The translations under genes and the position numbers were made by a program. Below the pieces are notes generated by a model that was not told the origin of the DNA, did no database searches, and saw only the letters and a list, made by a program, of their open reading frames with translations. A DNA stretch of 55,541 nucleotides, from positions 1 to 55,541 of the forward strand of contig NZ_CAMEFG010000024.1 in NCBI RefSeq assembly GCF_945915435.1. The letters are read 5' to 3'. Numbering within the stretch: position 1 is the first letter of the stretch; each line of letters opens with the position of its first letter. This document shows, one piece after another, positions 17,986-27,213 of this stretch. Source of the stretch: an uncultured Paracoccus sp. GTDB lineage: Bacteria > Pseudomonadota > Alphaproteobacteria > Rhodobacterales > Rhodobacteraceae.

Positions 17986-19368
17986 ATGTTCTTGTCGGTA
18001 TTCGATATGTTCAAGATCGGCATCGGGCCGTCGTCCTCGCATACGATGGGACCGATGGTGGCGGGGTCGCGCTTTCTGGACGCGCTGCGGGCGCAACCGT
18101 TCCGCACCCAGGGGCTGCGCGCCAGCCTGCACGGCAGCCTCGCCTTTACCGGCAAGGGCCACGCGACCGACCGCGCCACGATCCTGGGGCTGGCCGGTTT
18201 CGTCCCCGAGACGATGGACAGTGACAAGGCCGAGGCCGCGCTGGCTGCCAACCGCAAGTCCCGCATCCTTTCGCCCGACGGCCTGGGCGATCTGCGCTTC
18301 GACCCCGAAATCGACCTGGTGCTGGATTACGACCGCACCCTGCCGGGCCATGCCAACGGCATGATCCTTTACGCGACCGACAGCCAGGGCGACGTGATCT
18401 TTCAGCAGGTCTATTATTCCATCGGCGGCGGCTTCGTGCTGACCGCCGAGGAACTGGAGGCCCGCGGCGACGACACCCGCAGCGACGCCGCCCCCCGCGT
18501 GCCCTACCCCTTCGCCAGCGCCGCGCAGATGCTGCAGATGGCGCGGGAATCGGGCAAGCCCATCGCTGCGATGAAGCTGGAAAACGAGCTTGCCTTTCGC
18601 AGCCAGACCCAGATCCGCGAGGGGATCGCGCGGGTCTGGCAGGTCATGCGCGACTGCATGGAACGCGGGCTGACGACCCCCGGCACCCTGCCCGGCGGGC
18701 TGAACATCCCCCGCCGCGCCCCCGCCATCATCGAGGCCCTGCGCCGCGAGGCGGGCATGAACCTGACCGCGCCCCATGTCATCAACGACTGGATTTCCAC
18801 CTATGCGATGGCGGTGAATGAAGAAAACGCGGCAGGCGGGCAGGTCGTGACCGCGCCGACGAACGGGGCGGCGGGGGTGGTGCCCGCCGTCATCCGCTAT
18901 TGGCTGGACCATGTGCCCGGCGCCTCGGAAAAGGCGCTGGCTGATTTCCTGCTGACGGCAGCAGCGATCGGCGGGCTGGTCAAGCATAACGCCAGCATCT
19001 CGGGCGCGGAATGTGGCTGCCAGGCCGAGGTCGGCAGCGCCAGCGCGATGGCGGCGGCGGGGCTGGCCGCCGTCCTTGGCGGCACGCCCGAGCAGATCGA
19101 GAACGCCGCGGAAATCGCGCTGGAACATCACCTTGGCATGACCTGCGACCCGGTCGCCGGGCTGGTCCAGGTGCCCTGCATCGAAAGGAACGGCCTTGGC
19201 GCGATCAAGGCCATCAGCGCCGCCAGCCTTGCCCTTCGCGGCGACGGGCGCCACTTCGTGCCGCTGGACGCCGCCATCGAAACGATGCGCCAGACCGGGC
19301 AGGACATGTCGGAAAAATACAAGGAAACCTCGCTTGGCGGCCTTGCCGTCAACGTCCCCGAATGCTGA
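17986..19368 (+). CDS. sdaA: L-serine ammonia-lyase (iron-sulfur L-serine dehydratase)
   Basis: The enzyme converts L-serine to pyruvate and ammonia with a [4Fe-4S] cluster. The 460-residue protein is the single-chain form with beta and alpha domains fused: [20 protein letters not shown] at the N-terminus, [13 protein letters not shown], and cluster cysteines in [12 protein letters not shown] and [14 protein letters not shown]. It ends in a C-terminal cysteine (NVPEC), the residue that in type II bacterial enzymes inserts into the active site. The ATG 17986 has AGGA eight bases upstream; an upstream GTG frame is not conserved. Divergent from dusB. Confidence 0.95.
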   Translation: MFLSVFDMFKIGIGPSSSHTMGPMVAGSRFLDALRAQPFRTQGLRASLHGSLAFTGKGHATDRATILGLAGFVPETMDSDKAEAALAANRKSRILSPDGLGDLRFDPEIDLVLDYDRTLPGHANGMILYATDSQGDVIFQQVYYSIGGGFVLTAEELEARGDDTRSDAAPRVPYPFASAAQMLQMARESGKPIAAMKLENELAFRSQTQIREGIARVWQVMRDCMERGLTTPGTLPGGLNIPRRAPAIIEALRREAGMNLTAPHVINDWISTYAMAVNEENAAGGQVVTAPTNGAAGVVPAVIRYWLDHVPGASEKALADFLLTAAAIGGLVKHNASISGAECGCQAEVGSASAMAAAGLAAVLGGTPEQIENAAEIALEHHLGMTCDPVAGLVQVPCIERNGLGAIKAISAASLALRGDGRHFVPLDAAIETMRQTGQDMSEKYKETSLGGLAVNVPEC

Positions 19369-19488
19369 ACCGTTTCGTCGGCATGCGCCCGCTTAACGAA
19401 TTCGTGACCCTGCCATCCGCGCTTGCCCACGGGCGGGGGTTCCTGTAGCCAGAATGCAAGAAAACACGTGGAACGGGGACAGATTGAC

Positions 19489-20520
19489 ATGAAATTCCAC
19501 CCGGCACTTGCCGCATTGTCGATGACGCTGGCCGTGGCCGCTTGCGGCGATTTGCCCTTTGGCCAGTCCGAACCCGAAACGCCTGCTCATTCGGGACCGC
19601 CCACGGTTTCCCCGCTGGATCAGCCCATCCAGACCAGCGACGAAGGCCGCGCCATCTCGACCGCCGAGGCGGCGACGATGAACACCGCCCTGTTCCGCGC
19701 ATCCGGCAACGGCGGCGCCTGGGCGGTCACCGTGGGCAACGACATGGCTGTGCTGGAACGCGCGGGCCAGCGTTCGGTCGGCGTGCCGGTGCGCCGCATC
19801 ACCTATGCGCAGGGGGTCGAGTTCATCGGGCAGATGAACGGCCGGACCTTCACCGTCAACATCCGGGCGCAGGAATGCACCGAGGCGGGTTCCAGGCAGA
19901 AACAGCCCTTCACCGCCCGCGTCTCGGCAGCCGGCCAGCGGCTTGAAGGCTGCGCCGGGCCGACCGATACGATGCCCACGGCGCAGGTTCGTGCCTCGAC
20001 CGGCGCGCCGGCAGCGACGCGGCGCGCAACCCCTGCCCCGGCGCCCGCCCCGGCACCGGCAGCGGCATCTCAAGAAACCCCCGCCGAGGCCGAGGCCGAA
20101 ACGCCCGACACCGCCAGCGAAACGCCGCAAGCCACGCCGCAGACGCCCGCCCCGGCAGCGACGACGCCTTCGTCGCCGACACCTGAGGCCACGCCCGAAG
20201 CCGCGCCGCAGGACGATGGCGATCAGGCCCCCGCCGCCCCGGTCCTGCCCCGGACCACCCCGTCCGAGGATGCGCCGGGGCAGGAAGCCCCCGCCGCGAC
20301 CACCGGAACGGGCGGCGCAGCGACGACGGGCGGCAGCGCGTCCGATACGGGACCCTCCACGGGCACGAATGGCGCAGGGACGACCGGCGGCAGCGCCTCG
20401 GGCACCGGAACGGGGGGCACCGGAACGGGAACGACCGGCGGCGCGGAAACCGGCACGACCGGCAGCAGTCCCATCCTGCCGCTGCCCGGCGATACCGGCG
20501 GCGACGAAGAGGACGAATAA
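19489..20520 (+). CDS. Lipoprotein with Pro/Ala/Thr/Gly-rich repeat tail
   Basis: The 343-residue product has a lipoprotein signal (lipobox AVAAC, Cys about 20) and should be anchored in the envelope. Residues about 50-165 form one globular domain (NTALFRASGNGGAWAVTVGND, VRRITYAQGVEF, two Cys); this resembles small bacterial lipoproteins with a repeated F-x-A-x-G-N-x-x-W motif, but the family is not certain. The second half is low complexity: Pro/Ala/Thr/Glu first, then many TTGGSASGTG-like units, ending acidic (GGDEEDE). It precedes yjbH by 82 bases on the same strand and probably belongs to the same surface-polysaccharide cluster. Confidence 0.75.
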   Translation: MKFHPALAALSMTLAVAACGDLPFGQSEPETPAHSGPPTVSPLDQPIQTSDEGRAISTAEAATMNTALFRASGNGGAWAVTVGNDMAVLERAGQRSVGVPVRRITYAQGVEFIGQMNGRTFTVNIRAQECTEAGSRQKQPFTARVSAAGQRLEGCAGPTDTMPTAQVRASTGAPAATRRATPAPAPAPAPAAASQETPAEAEAETPDTASETPQATPQTPAPAATTPSSPTPEATPEAAPQDDGDQAPAAPVLPRTTPSEDAPGQEAPAATTGTGGAATTGGSASDTGPSTGTNGAGTTGGSASGTGTGGTGTGTTGGAETGTTGSSPILPLPGDTGGDEEDE

Positions 20521-20602
20521 GCACCGCCGCGCCCCCGCGGCAACGCCGGGGCGCGCGTATCTGGCAGCCAACAGCAAGGACGCGATCTCGGAAGGACCCG
20601 CC

Positions 20603-22825
20603 ATGCCACTCAAATCACCACTGACCCGCAGGTTGCTGGCTTCGGTTCTGCCCGTCTCGATGCTGCTGGGCATCGGGTCGGGGGCCGCGCTGTCCAACCC
20701 GCTGATCGGCCAGAACATGAACAGCTACGGCCTGCCGGGCGGCATCGACACCCCCACGGCTGAAATGCTGCCCGATGGCACGCTTGGCGCGACGCTGTCC
20801 TATTCGGATCTGGCGCGGCGCAATACCGTCGTCTTCCAGGCACTTCCCCGGCTGACCGTCGCGCTGCGCTATGCGCGCGTGAACACCGACCCCGAACAGG
20901 GCGGCGACCGGCGCGGCTATGTCTGGGACCGCAGCTTCGACCTGCGCTATCAGTTCCTGGACGAGGACGAAAACGGCTGGCGCCCCGCGATGGCGGTCGG
21001 TTTGCAGGACATGATGGGGACCGGCATCTTCAGCGCCGAATACATCGTCGCGACCAAGACGATCACGCCCCGCCTGCGCGTCAGCGCGGGTCTTGGCTGG
21101 GGGCGGCTGGCCACGACCGGGGATATCGGCTCGACCTTCGGTTCGCGCCCCGCGCCGGACGACGGGCTGGGCGGCAAGCCCAATTACAAGGAATGGTTCC
21201 GCGGCGATGTCGCGCCCTTCGTCAGCGCGACATGGCAGGCGACCGACCGGCTGAACGTCACCGCCGAATATTCGGGCGACAATTATGCCTGCGAGACCGG
21301 CCTGACCGAGGATTGCCGCCGCCGAGAATGGCGCAGCGACGGGGATGAGCTGAAGAACAAGCTCAACTTCGGTTTCACCTACCGGATGGGCCAGCATTAC
21401 CAGCTTGGCGGCTATCTGCTGGGCGGCAAGCAGGCCGGGCTGCAATTCAGCGTGGCGATGAACCCGCGCGACGCGGCCTATCCCTCGGGGCTGGAATCCG
21501 GCCCTGCCCCGGTCCGCCCGCGCCCCGCGCCCTCGGCCGATCCCGAAGGCTGGTCGGGTGCATGGGCCAGCGACCCGACCGCGCAACCCGCGATCCAGAA
21601 GGCGCTTGGCGATGCGCTGGCCAAGGAAGGCCAAACGCTGGAAAGCATGGCGCTCAGCGCCAACCGCGCCGAGGTCCGCATCCGCAATACCCGCCATATC
21701 CAGCAGGCCGAGGCGATCGGGCGCACCGCGCGGCTGATGACGCGCGCGCTGCCGCCTTCGGTGGAAACGCTGGTCATCACCAGTTCCGAGGACGGGCTGC
21801 CGACCTCATCCGTCACCCTGCGCCGTTCGGATGTCGAGCGGCTGGAGAACACCGAGGCAGGCCAGATCGCCAACGCGGCCACCCTGACCGATGCCAATCC
21901 GCGCCCCGGAGACCTGGTCTATACGCCGGGTCTTTATCCGAATTTCCGCTGGGCGTTGCAGCCCTATTTCTCATCCTCGCTGTTCGATCCCGACGACCCC
22001 TTCCGCTACGAGATCGGGGCCGAGGCGCGGCTGCGTTACGAAATCACGCCGGGCCTGCTCATCTCGGGGACCGTGCGCCAGCGCGTCCTGGGCACCACCA
22101 AGCAGGAAGGTCCGAGCGGCATGTCGCCGGAAGATTACCTGAAAGATGGCCGCGACATCGACCCCAGGACCGGCGTGCCGCGCGTGCGCTCGGACAGCCG
22201 GATGTATGCGGGCAACAAGTCGCCCACCATCCCGGAACTGACGCTGAACTGGTATGCCAAGCCGTCCGAGGCGGTCTATACCCGCGCGACCGTAGGCCTG
22301 CTGGAACGCACCTATGGCGGCGTTTCGGGTGAGGTGCTGTGGTATCCCGTCAACTCGCCCCTGGCCATCGGGGCCGAGATCAACCACGTCAAGAAGCGCG
22401 ACTTCCGCAATGCGTTCGAGTTCCGCGACTATGAGGTGACGACCGGCCATGTCTCGGCCTATTACGAGCTGGGCAACGGCTTTCTGGCGCAGATCGACGC
22501 TGGCAAGTATCTGGCGGGCGATGTCGGCGCGACCGTCACCATCAGCCGCGAATTCGCCAACGGCTGGCAGCTTGGCGCATGGGTCACCAAGACCGACATG
22601 AGCGACAGCGACTTCGGAGAAGGTTCCTACGACAAGGGCGTCAACATCTCGATCCCGCTGGCATGGGGCACGGGCGATCCTTCGCTGCGCCGCGTGGGCG
22701 GTTCCATCCGGTCGCTGTCGCGCGACGGCGGTTCGCGTGTGCGCGTGGGTGGCCGGTTGTATGAGACGGTCCGCGACAGCCACTCGGGCACGCTTTACCA
22801 AGGTTGGGGGAAATTCTGGAGATGA
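20603..22825 (+). CDS. yjbH: YjbH-family outer-membrane protein of exopolysaccharide systems
   Basis: A 740-residue exported protein with a signal sequence (LASVLPVSMLLGIGSGAALS). It begins its mature part with PLIGQNMNSYGLPGGIDTPTAEMLPDGTL, the hallmark of the YjbH domain, in which beta-strands alternate with repeats ending in polar or aromatic turns, as expected for an outer-membrane barrel. In Escherichia coli yjbEFGH affects an exopolysaccharide; by analogy this protein may form or assist an export channel. AAGGA precedes the ATG at 20603. Its stop overlaps the next start (ATGA), so a tight operon with the YjbF-like lipoprotein is clear. Confidence 0.85.
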   Translation: MPLKSPLTRRLLASVLPVSMLLGIGSGAALSNPLIGQNMNSYGLPGGIDTPTAEMLPDGTLGATLSYSDLARRNTVVFQALPRLTVALRYARVNTDPEQGGDRRGYVWDRSFDLRYQFLDEDENGWRPAMAVGLQDMMGTGIFSAEYIVATKTITPRLRVSAGLGWGRLATTGDIGSTFGSRPAPDDGLGGKPNYKEWFRGDVAPFVSATWQATDRLNVTAEYSGDNYACETGLTEDCRRREWRSDGDELKNKLNFGFTYRMGQHYQLGGYLLGGKQAGLQFSVAMNPRDAAYPSGLESGPAPVRPRPAPSADPEGWSGAWASDPTAQPAIQKALGDALAKEGQTLESMALSANRAEVRIRNTRHIQQAEAIGRTARLMTRALPPSVETLVITSSEDGLPTSSVTLRRSDVERLENTEAGQIANAATLTDANPRPGDLVYTPGLYPNFRWALQPYFSSSLFDPDDPFRYEIGAEARLRYEITPGLLISGTVRQRVLGTTKQEGPSGMSPEDYLKDGRDIDPRTGVPRVRSDSRMYAGNKSPTIPELTLNWYAKPSEAVYTRATVGLLERTYGGVSGEVLWYPVNSPLAIGAEINHVKKRDFRNAFEFRDYEVTTGHVSAYYELGNGFLAQIDAGKYLAGDVGATVTISREFANGWQLGAWVTKTDMSDSDFGEGSYDKGVNISIPLAWGTGDPSLRRVGGSIRSLSRDGGSRVRVGGRLYETVRDSHSGTLYQGWGKFWR

Positions 22826-23478
22826 TGGGCAAGTTCACCCGCGGCGCCTGTGCATTGGCCGCCCTTTCGCTGCTGGCGGCCTGCGGCAACGACAGGTCGC
22901 AGCAAAGCGCGTCGCCGCTTGGCATCCTGGGCCAGGTCGCGTCGCAGGCCATCGCCGAGCGCAACGCCGAACCAGCGGCGGCCCCCCGCAGCCCCTCGGA
23001 CATCGCGGCCGAGGCGCTTTCGGTCAACCCCGGCCCCCTGATCCTTGTCGGGCTGGAAAGCATGGGCACCACGCAGGCGATGGCCATGACCGGCCAAAAT
23101 GGCGACATGCGCACCTACATGACCCCGAACGAACAGGCGCTGATCCTGCGAAACGGGATGCTGTCCGGCACGCGGGGCCTGGGCAACGACCTGTCGGTGG
23201 CCGAGGCCGCGCAATCGGCGGCGCTGATCCGCGCGGGCCGCAGCGGCCAGGCGCAGCGCACCATGCGCTACTACACCGGCGACGGGTTGGAACGGCCCCT
23301 GCCGATGACCTGCACCATCGGCCCCGGCCCCAATGCGGGCGTCATGGTCGAAAGCTGCGAGGGGCTGGGCGCGTCCTTCCAGAACAACTACATGGTCTCG
23401 GGCGGGCAGATCACGGTTTCGCGCCAATGGATCGGCCCGGCGCTGGGCTATGTGACGATCCAGACGCTGCGTCCCTGA
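22822..23478 (+). CDS. yjbF: YjbF/GfcB-like lipoprotein
   Basis: The 218-residue lipoprotein has signal peptide and lipobox LLAAC near residue 20. The mature part reads MTTQAMAMTGQNGDMRTYMTP-like segments and ends in a beta-rich domain (RQWIGPALGYVTIQTLRP), consistent with the YjbF/GfcB (DUF2886-like) group found next to YjbH. The ATG at 22822 overlaps the yjbH stop by four bases; the ATG at 22825 is also possible. It is the last gene of the cluster and is followed by a strong terminator. yjbE and yjbG equivalents are not seen here. Confidence 0.75.
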   Translation: MMGKFTRGACALAALSLLAACGNDRSQQSASPLGILGQVASQAIAERNAEPAAAPRSPSDIAAEALSVNPGPLILVGLESMGTTQAMAMTGQNGDMRTYMTPNEQALILRNGMLSGTRGLGNDLSVAEAAQSAALIRAGRSGQAQRTMRYYTGDGLERPLPMTCTIGPGPNAGVMVESCEGLGASFQNNYMVSGGQITVSRQWIGPALGYVTIQTLRP

Positions 23479-23498
23479 CGCAAGCCCTGACGACAGCG

Positions 23499-23534
23499 AA
23501 AGGCCCGCCACCGGCAACGGTTGGCGGGCCTTTT
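23499..23534 (+). terminator. Rho-independent terminator after yjbF
   Basis: AAGGCCCGCCA and TGGCGGGCCTT form an 11-bp stem with a short GC-rich loop and a following TTTT, 20 bases after the yjbF stop. Confidence 0.85.
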
Positions 23535-23620
23535 CATTGCCCTGACGGGTCGCGGCAAGGCACGGCGCAAAAGAAAAGGGCCGACCCGAAGGCCGGCCCC
23601 GATCAGGCAATGCCCACCGA

Positions 23621-23845
23621 TTATTCGACGGTGGTGTCGCCGCCGTTGTCATCGTCGTCCGATGCGACTGCGGCGATGATGCCCAGCAGCAGCAGAGCCG
23701 GCACGATGAGGCCAGCATTCGAGGAAGCCGGACGCTCTTCGACAACAACAGGCTCGACTTCGACGACCGGGGCGACGTAGCCACCAGCCAGAGCGGTCGA
23801 TGCGGTCATGCCCAGAGCGAGGGCAAAAGTAGCAAATTTGGTCAT
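23621..23845 (-). CDS. Small secreted or membrane protein, function unknown
   Basis: A 74-residue protein with a clear N-terminal signal (MTKFATFALALGMTASTALA), a short Val/Glu/Pro-rich stretch, a hydrophobic segment (AGLIVPALLLLGIIAAVAS) and an acidic tail (DDDDNGG). Short proteins of this layout are common in Rhodobacteraceae; I cannot assign a function. The ATG at 23845 has GGAG seven bases upstream, whereas an ATG two codons earlier overlaps that site. It stands alone, with TATAAT at 23974-23979 as possible -10 box. Confidence 0.75.
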   Translation of the reverse strand: MTKFATFALALGMTASTALAGGYVAPVVEVEPVVVEERPASSNAGLIVPALLLLGIIAAVASDDDDNGGDTTVE

Positions 23846-24305
23846 GATCATGCTCCGTTCAGTACTTATGAAGGTTGCCTGGACCGGCAACATCCAAGGG
23901 ACAGTTGCACAATCCCAGTTACTTGGAAAGCCGGATTGAGATGCCCGCGCTGCGGCATCGGGCCAAGTGTTGCATTATAGCCAGAGTTGGCGGCATCCGC
24001 GCACAACTTGGTGAATTCGCACGATTTTGCCGATCCGGGGATCACCGGCATCACGTCCGAAACGGCGCGCAATCCATTGTTATCAAATGATGAATAACAG
24101 CACGATCGTTCTGAAATGGAAACCGTGCCGTTTCGGTGTCCCAATCCGCCTGGCACCTTTCGCGGGCTGGCGCGTTAACAGCCGTCAACCCGCATTGTCG
24201 TCCTGCATCGACAGGCCCGCCGGGCGCCTCTCCGTGGCGGTTTCCTGCCGGGATCTTGCCCCGAGAATGCACGCGAATCGCGCCCGAAGAGGGGGAATCA
24301 GACCG
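23846..24305. other. 460-bp gene-free stretch
   Basis: No convincing gene. On the minus strand a perfect TATAAT lies at 23979-23974, with no good -35 at 17 bases, about 130 bases before the small secreted protein. The right part is AT-richer than its surroundings. A noncoding RNA is possible but I see no clear terminator for one. Confidence 0.5.
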
Positions 24306-24827
24306 TCAGGCGCCCGAATCCGCGCCCGCTGTATCCGCGCCTGCGGCCCGGCATGCGGGGCACAGGCCCAGCAGTTCGATGGTTCGCCGCTCGATCAGGA
24401 AATCGCCTTTCGCCGCCAGCAGCTTCAGCGCGTCGTGCAGTTCGGGCGTATCGGCCTCGGCCACGGTTTCGCAGTTGCGGCAGATCAGGAAGGCGGGCGA
24501 ATGGTCATGGCCGGGCGTATGGCAGGCGGTATAGGCGTTCAGCCGCTGGACGCGGTGGGCCAGTCCCTGCTCGACCAGGAAATCCAATGCGCGATAGGCG
24601 ACCGGGGGCTGGTTGCCGAAACCGTCTTCGGACAGGCGTTGCAGCACCTCGTAGGCACCCATCGCGCGATGCGTTTCCAGCAGGATCTCAAGCGCGCGGC
24701 GGCGCACCGGAGTCAGGCGCGCGCCCGCCTTCTTGCTGCGCTGCTCGGCCGCGTCCAGCATGGCGGCGGTGCAGGCGTCATGATCGTGGTCGTGAAACGG
24801 ATCGACCGGCATTCCCTCATCCCCCAT
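24306..24827 (-). CDS. zur: Zinc uptake regulator of the Fur family
   Basis: A 173-residue Fur-fold repressor. The winged-helix part is LTPVRRRALEILLETHRAMGAYEVLQRL and YRALDFLVEQGLAHRV; the dimerisation part has CHTPGHDHSPAFLICRNC and a C-terminal CPAC pair, the structural zinc site. The His-rich N-terminus (DPFHDHDHD) and the overall pattern fit Zur more than Fur. The ATG at 24827 is chosen for AAGGA six bases upstream; longer in-frame starts exist. No znuABC genes adjoin it; divergent from hemP. Confidence 0.85.
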   Translation of the reverse strand: MGDEGMPVDPFHDHDHDACTAAMLDAAEQRSKKAGARLTPVRRRALEILLETHRAMGAYEVLQRLSEDGFGNQPPVAYRALDFLVEQGLAHRVQRLNAYTACHTPGHDHSPAFLICRNCETVAEADTPELHDALKLLAAKGDFLIERRTIELLGLCPACRAAGADTAGADSGA

Positions 24828-25076
24828 CGTGATCCTTGCGGTCATCGCCGGTGCGGCCCGGCCAGGGTCTCTATAACCCAAGCTGGGCGGCAAGGCCATG
24901 CCGGTAGAATCGGGGGGTTTCGGGGAACAGCCCGGCATCCTGCGCTGGCGTCACGGGGAAACCTGCAACGGGGCGCTATTCAAGCGACTGAATATAATAC
25001 GGAAAAAATGGGATGCGGCAAATTTTCGCTGCGGATCCTTATTCCCGACTATTTCCCTTTGACATTCCAGAGAGTT

Positions 25077-25089
25077 TTAATCAGATTAA
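25077..25089. promoter_or_regulatory. Palindromic operator candidate before hemP
   Basis: TTAATC-A-GATTAA is a perfect 13-bp inverted repeat 30 bases before the hemP ATG. It begins 13 bases after TTGACA (25059-25064), i.e. in the -10 region of the likely hemP promoter, so a bound repressor would block initiation. An iron regulator is the natural guess. Confidence 0.5.
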
Positions 25090-25118
25090 CCATAGCGCGA
25101 CACTGAGAGGACACGCAA

Positions 25119-25295
25119 ATGACTGCGACACGCCCAGCCGAATTCACCCGCCCAGGGATCACCGCCCTTCACCGCCTGCCCGAACATGATGCCACCGAAC
25201 TGACCAACGGCGGCAATCAGGCGCTGATCGTCCTGGGCGATCAGGTCTATAACCTGCGCATCACGCGCGCAGGCAAGCTCATCCTCACGAAATGA
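25119..25295 (+). CDS. hemP: Hemin uptake protein HemP
   Basis: A 58-residue protein. The C-terminal half (LIVLGDQVYNLRITRAGKLILTK) carries the diagnostic HemP ending Y-x-L-R-I-T-x-x-G-K-L-I-L-T-K. In Bradyrhizobium and Burkholderia relatives HemP is needed for heme-receptor expression, and it is usually iron-regulated. GAGGA stands about eight bases before the ATG. No heme receptor or ABC genes adjoin it here. Its stop lies only four bases from the stop of the convergent pseudouridine synthase gene. It is easily missed because of its size. Confidence 0.85.
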   Translation: MTATRPAEFTRPGITALHRLPEHDATELTNGGNQALIVLGDQVYNLRITRAGKLILTK

Positions 25296-25299
25296 TCTC

Positions 25300-26547
25300 T
25301 CAGCCGCGCGGCTTGCGCGGTCCGGTTCCCTCGGGACGCGCCCTCTGATTGGGGGCGCGTCTTTTTTCTGCGCCGGGCTTGCCTGCGCGCGGCTTGTCAG
25401 ACGCCTGTTTGCCTGCCCCCGATTTACCCGCCGCCGATTTACCCGCCCACGGCTTGCCCCGCTGTCCCCCAGGCGCACCCGCCTTGCCATCCCCGTCGCG
25501 GCGCGCGAAGGGCTTGCGGTCGCCGTCTTCACGTTTGCGGAAAGGCTTGTCGCCGTCACGCCGGGCAAAGGGTTTGCGTTCGCCGTCCTCGCGCTTGCGG
25601 AAGGGCTTGCGTTCGCCGTCGCGCGCATCGGGCCTGCGCTCGTCCCCGTCGCGCCGGGCAAAGGGTTTGCGTTCGCCGTCTTCGCGCTTGCGGAAGGGCT
25701 TGCGTTCGCCGTCGCGCGCATCGGGCCTACGGCCCTCGGCGCCCCGGCTGCGAAAGTCGCGCGGGGTTTCCTCGGCCTCGCCCGTCAGCAGCCCGCCAAG
25801 CTGGTCGCGCAGCACCTTGCGCCGGACCTCGCGGACCTCGTTTTCCTCCATCCCGACCAGCTTGAAGGGGCCGTAGCCGATGCGGATCAGGCGGTTCACC
25901 GTCATCCCGACATGGGCCATCGCGCGGCGAATCTCGCGGTTGCGGCCCTCGCGGATGCCGACGGTCAGCCAGGCGTTCGCGCCCTGCTGGCTGTCCAGCT
26001 TGACCTCCATCGGGGCGAAATCCTCGCCCTCGATGGTGACGCCGCGGCGCAGCGGGTCGAAGGTCAGGTCGGTCGGGCGCCCGTTCACGCGCACCCGATA
26101 ACGCCGCAGCCAGCCGGTCGCGGGCAGTTCCAGCCGCCGCTTTAGCTCACCGTCATTGGTCAGCAGAAGCAGCCCTTCCGAGTTCAGGTCCAGCCGCCCC
26201 ACCGTCATCACGCGCGGCAGGTCGCGCGGCAGCGCGTCGAACACCGTCTGCCGCCCCTTCTCGTCCGAGGCCGAGGTCACCAGCCCGGCAGGCTTGTAGT
26301 AAAGCCACAGCCGCGTCGCCTGCGGCTCATCCAGCGGCTTGCCATCGACCGCGATCCGGTCCGAGGGCAGGACGTCCAGCGCGGGGCTGGCGATCTTGTC
26401 GCCGTTCACCGTGACGCGGCCTTCAAGGATCATGCGCTCGGCCTCGCGCCGGCTGGCAACGCCCGCGCGGGCCATCACCTTGGCGATGCGTTCGGGGGTG
26501 GTTTTCGGGGCAGCAGTTTGGGGGGCGGGGGTGGTTTCTTCGGTCAT
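25300..26547 (-). CDS. rluB: Large-subunit rRNA pseudouridine synthase (RluB type) with basic repeat tail
   Basis: The enzyme isomerises a uridine in 23S rRNA. The 415-residue protein has an S4 domain (ERIAKVMARAGVASRREAERMI), a catalytic domain with GRLDLNSEGLLLLTNDG that contains the catalytic Asp, and GRNREIRRAMAHVG. From about residue 265 the protein is a disordered, highly basic tail: two near-identical 31-residue repeats (DGERKPFRKREDGERKPF and on) plus a third partial copy, then a Gly/Lys/Ala-rich end. Such tails are common in alphaproteobacterial homologues and may add RNA binding. Start ATG 26547. Confidence 0.9.
   Translation of the reverse strand: MTEETTPAPQTAAPKTTPERIAKVMARAGVASRREAERMILEGRVTVNGDKIASPALDVLPSDRIAVDGKPLDEPQATRLWLYYKPAGLVTSASDEKGRQTVFDALPRDLPRVMTVGRLDLNSEGLLLLTNDGELKRRLELPATGWLRRYRVRVNGRPTDLTFDPLRRGVTIEGEDFAPMEVKLDSQQGANAWLTVGIREGRNREIRRAMAHVGMTVNRLIRIGYGPFKLVGMEENEVREVRRKVLRDQLGGLLTGEAEETPRDFRSRGAEGRRPDARDGERKPFRKREDGERKPFARRDGDERRPDARDGERKPFRKREDGERKPFARRDGDKPFRKREDGDRKPFARRDGDGKAGAPGGQRGKPWAGKSAAGKSGAGKQASDKPRAGKPGAEKRRAPNQRARPEGTGPRKPRG
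25495..25735 (-). repeat. In-frame tandem repeats encoding the rluB tail
   Basis: Two copies of a 93-bp unit and a shorter third copy encode DARDGERKPFRKREDGERKPFARR-like sequence. DNA identity between copies is visibly very high, so copy number may vary between strains by slippage. Confidence 0.8.
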
Positions 26548-26655
26548 CGCGATCTCCTGCGCATCTCTGCGGTGGCAAAGCTGGTGCTTTATACCCCAAC
26601 GCCCAAAACGCAAAGCGGTTCTTGCATCGAATGCCCGCAAGCGCCAGAAAAGCGC

Positions 26656-27108
26656 ATGATCCCCTTCCGCAGCCATATGCCCGCCGCCCTGGCCGAGGCC
26701 CGCGCCGCCGCCCTGCGCGGCGAGGTTCCCGTGGGTGCTGTGCTGATCGGGCCGGACGGGCGCGTTCTGGCGCAGGACGGCAACCGCACGCGCGAACTGT
26801 CGGACCCCACCGCCCATGCCGAGATCCTGACGATCCGCGCCGCCTGCCGCGCGCTCGGGTCGGAACGGCTGCCCGGCGCGCGGCTTTGGGTGACGCTGGA
26901 GCCCTGCCCGATGTGCGCCGCCGCGATTTCCGCCGCGCGTATCGCGACGCTTTACTACGGCGCGGATGACGTAAGGATGGGCGGGGTGGCGCATGGGGCG
27001 CGGGTTTTCGACCACCCCCAATGCCATCACCGCCCGCAGGTCTACGACGGTATCTCGGCCAGCGAATCGCGGGATCTGCTGCGGAATTTCTTCGCGCAAA
27101 GGCGATAA
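26656..27108 (+). CDS. tadA: tRNA(Arg) adenosine-34 deaminase
   Basis: TadA deaminates A34 to inosine in tRNA-Arg(ACG). The 150-residue protein has the zinc-deaminase signature: TAHAEI (His and catalytic Glu) and PCPMCAAAI (two Cys), with VPVGAVLI before them and the C-terminal DGISASESRDLLRNFFAQRR helix. The start 26656 (MIPFRSHMPAALAEA) gives the usual length. Divergent from rluB. Confidence 0.93.
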   Translation: MIPFRSHMPAALAEARAAALRGEVPVGAVLIGPDGRVLAQDGNRTRELSDPTAHAEILTIRAACRALGSERLPGARLWVTLEPCPMCAAAISAARIATLYYGADDVRMGGVAHGARVFDHPQCHHRPQVYDGISASESRDLLRNFFAQRR

Positions 27109-27145
27109 CGGCGCGCAGGTGATTGCGAAAACCTGCGCATCCCGC

Positions 27146-27173
27146 TTGCGCTGCATCGCGGCGAAGATAGGAT
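27146..27173 (+). promoter_or_regulatory. Possible pyc promoter
   Basis: TTGCGC (27146-27151), 16-base spacer and TAGGAT (27168-27173), about 40 bases before the pyc ATG. Weak -35, fair -10. Confidence 0.3.
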
Positions 27174-27213
27174 GCCTTCAACCGGGCGCAGGCCCCGCAT
27201 GGGAGACAGACAT

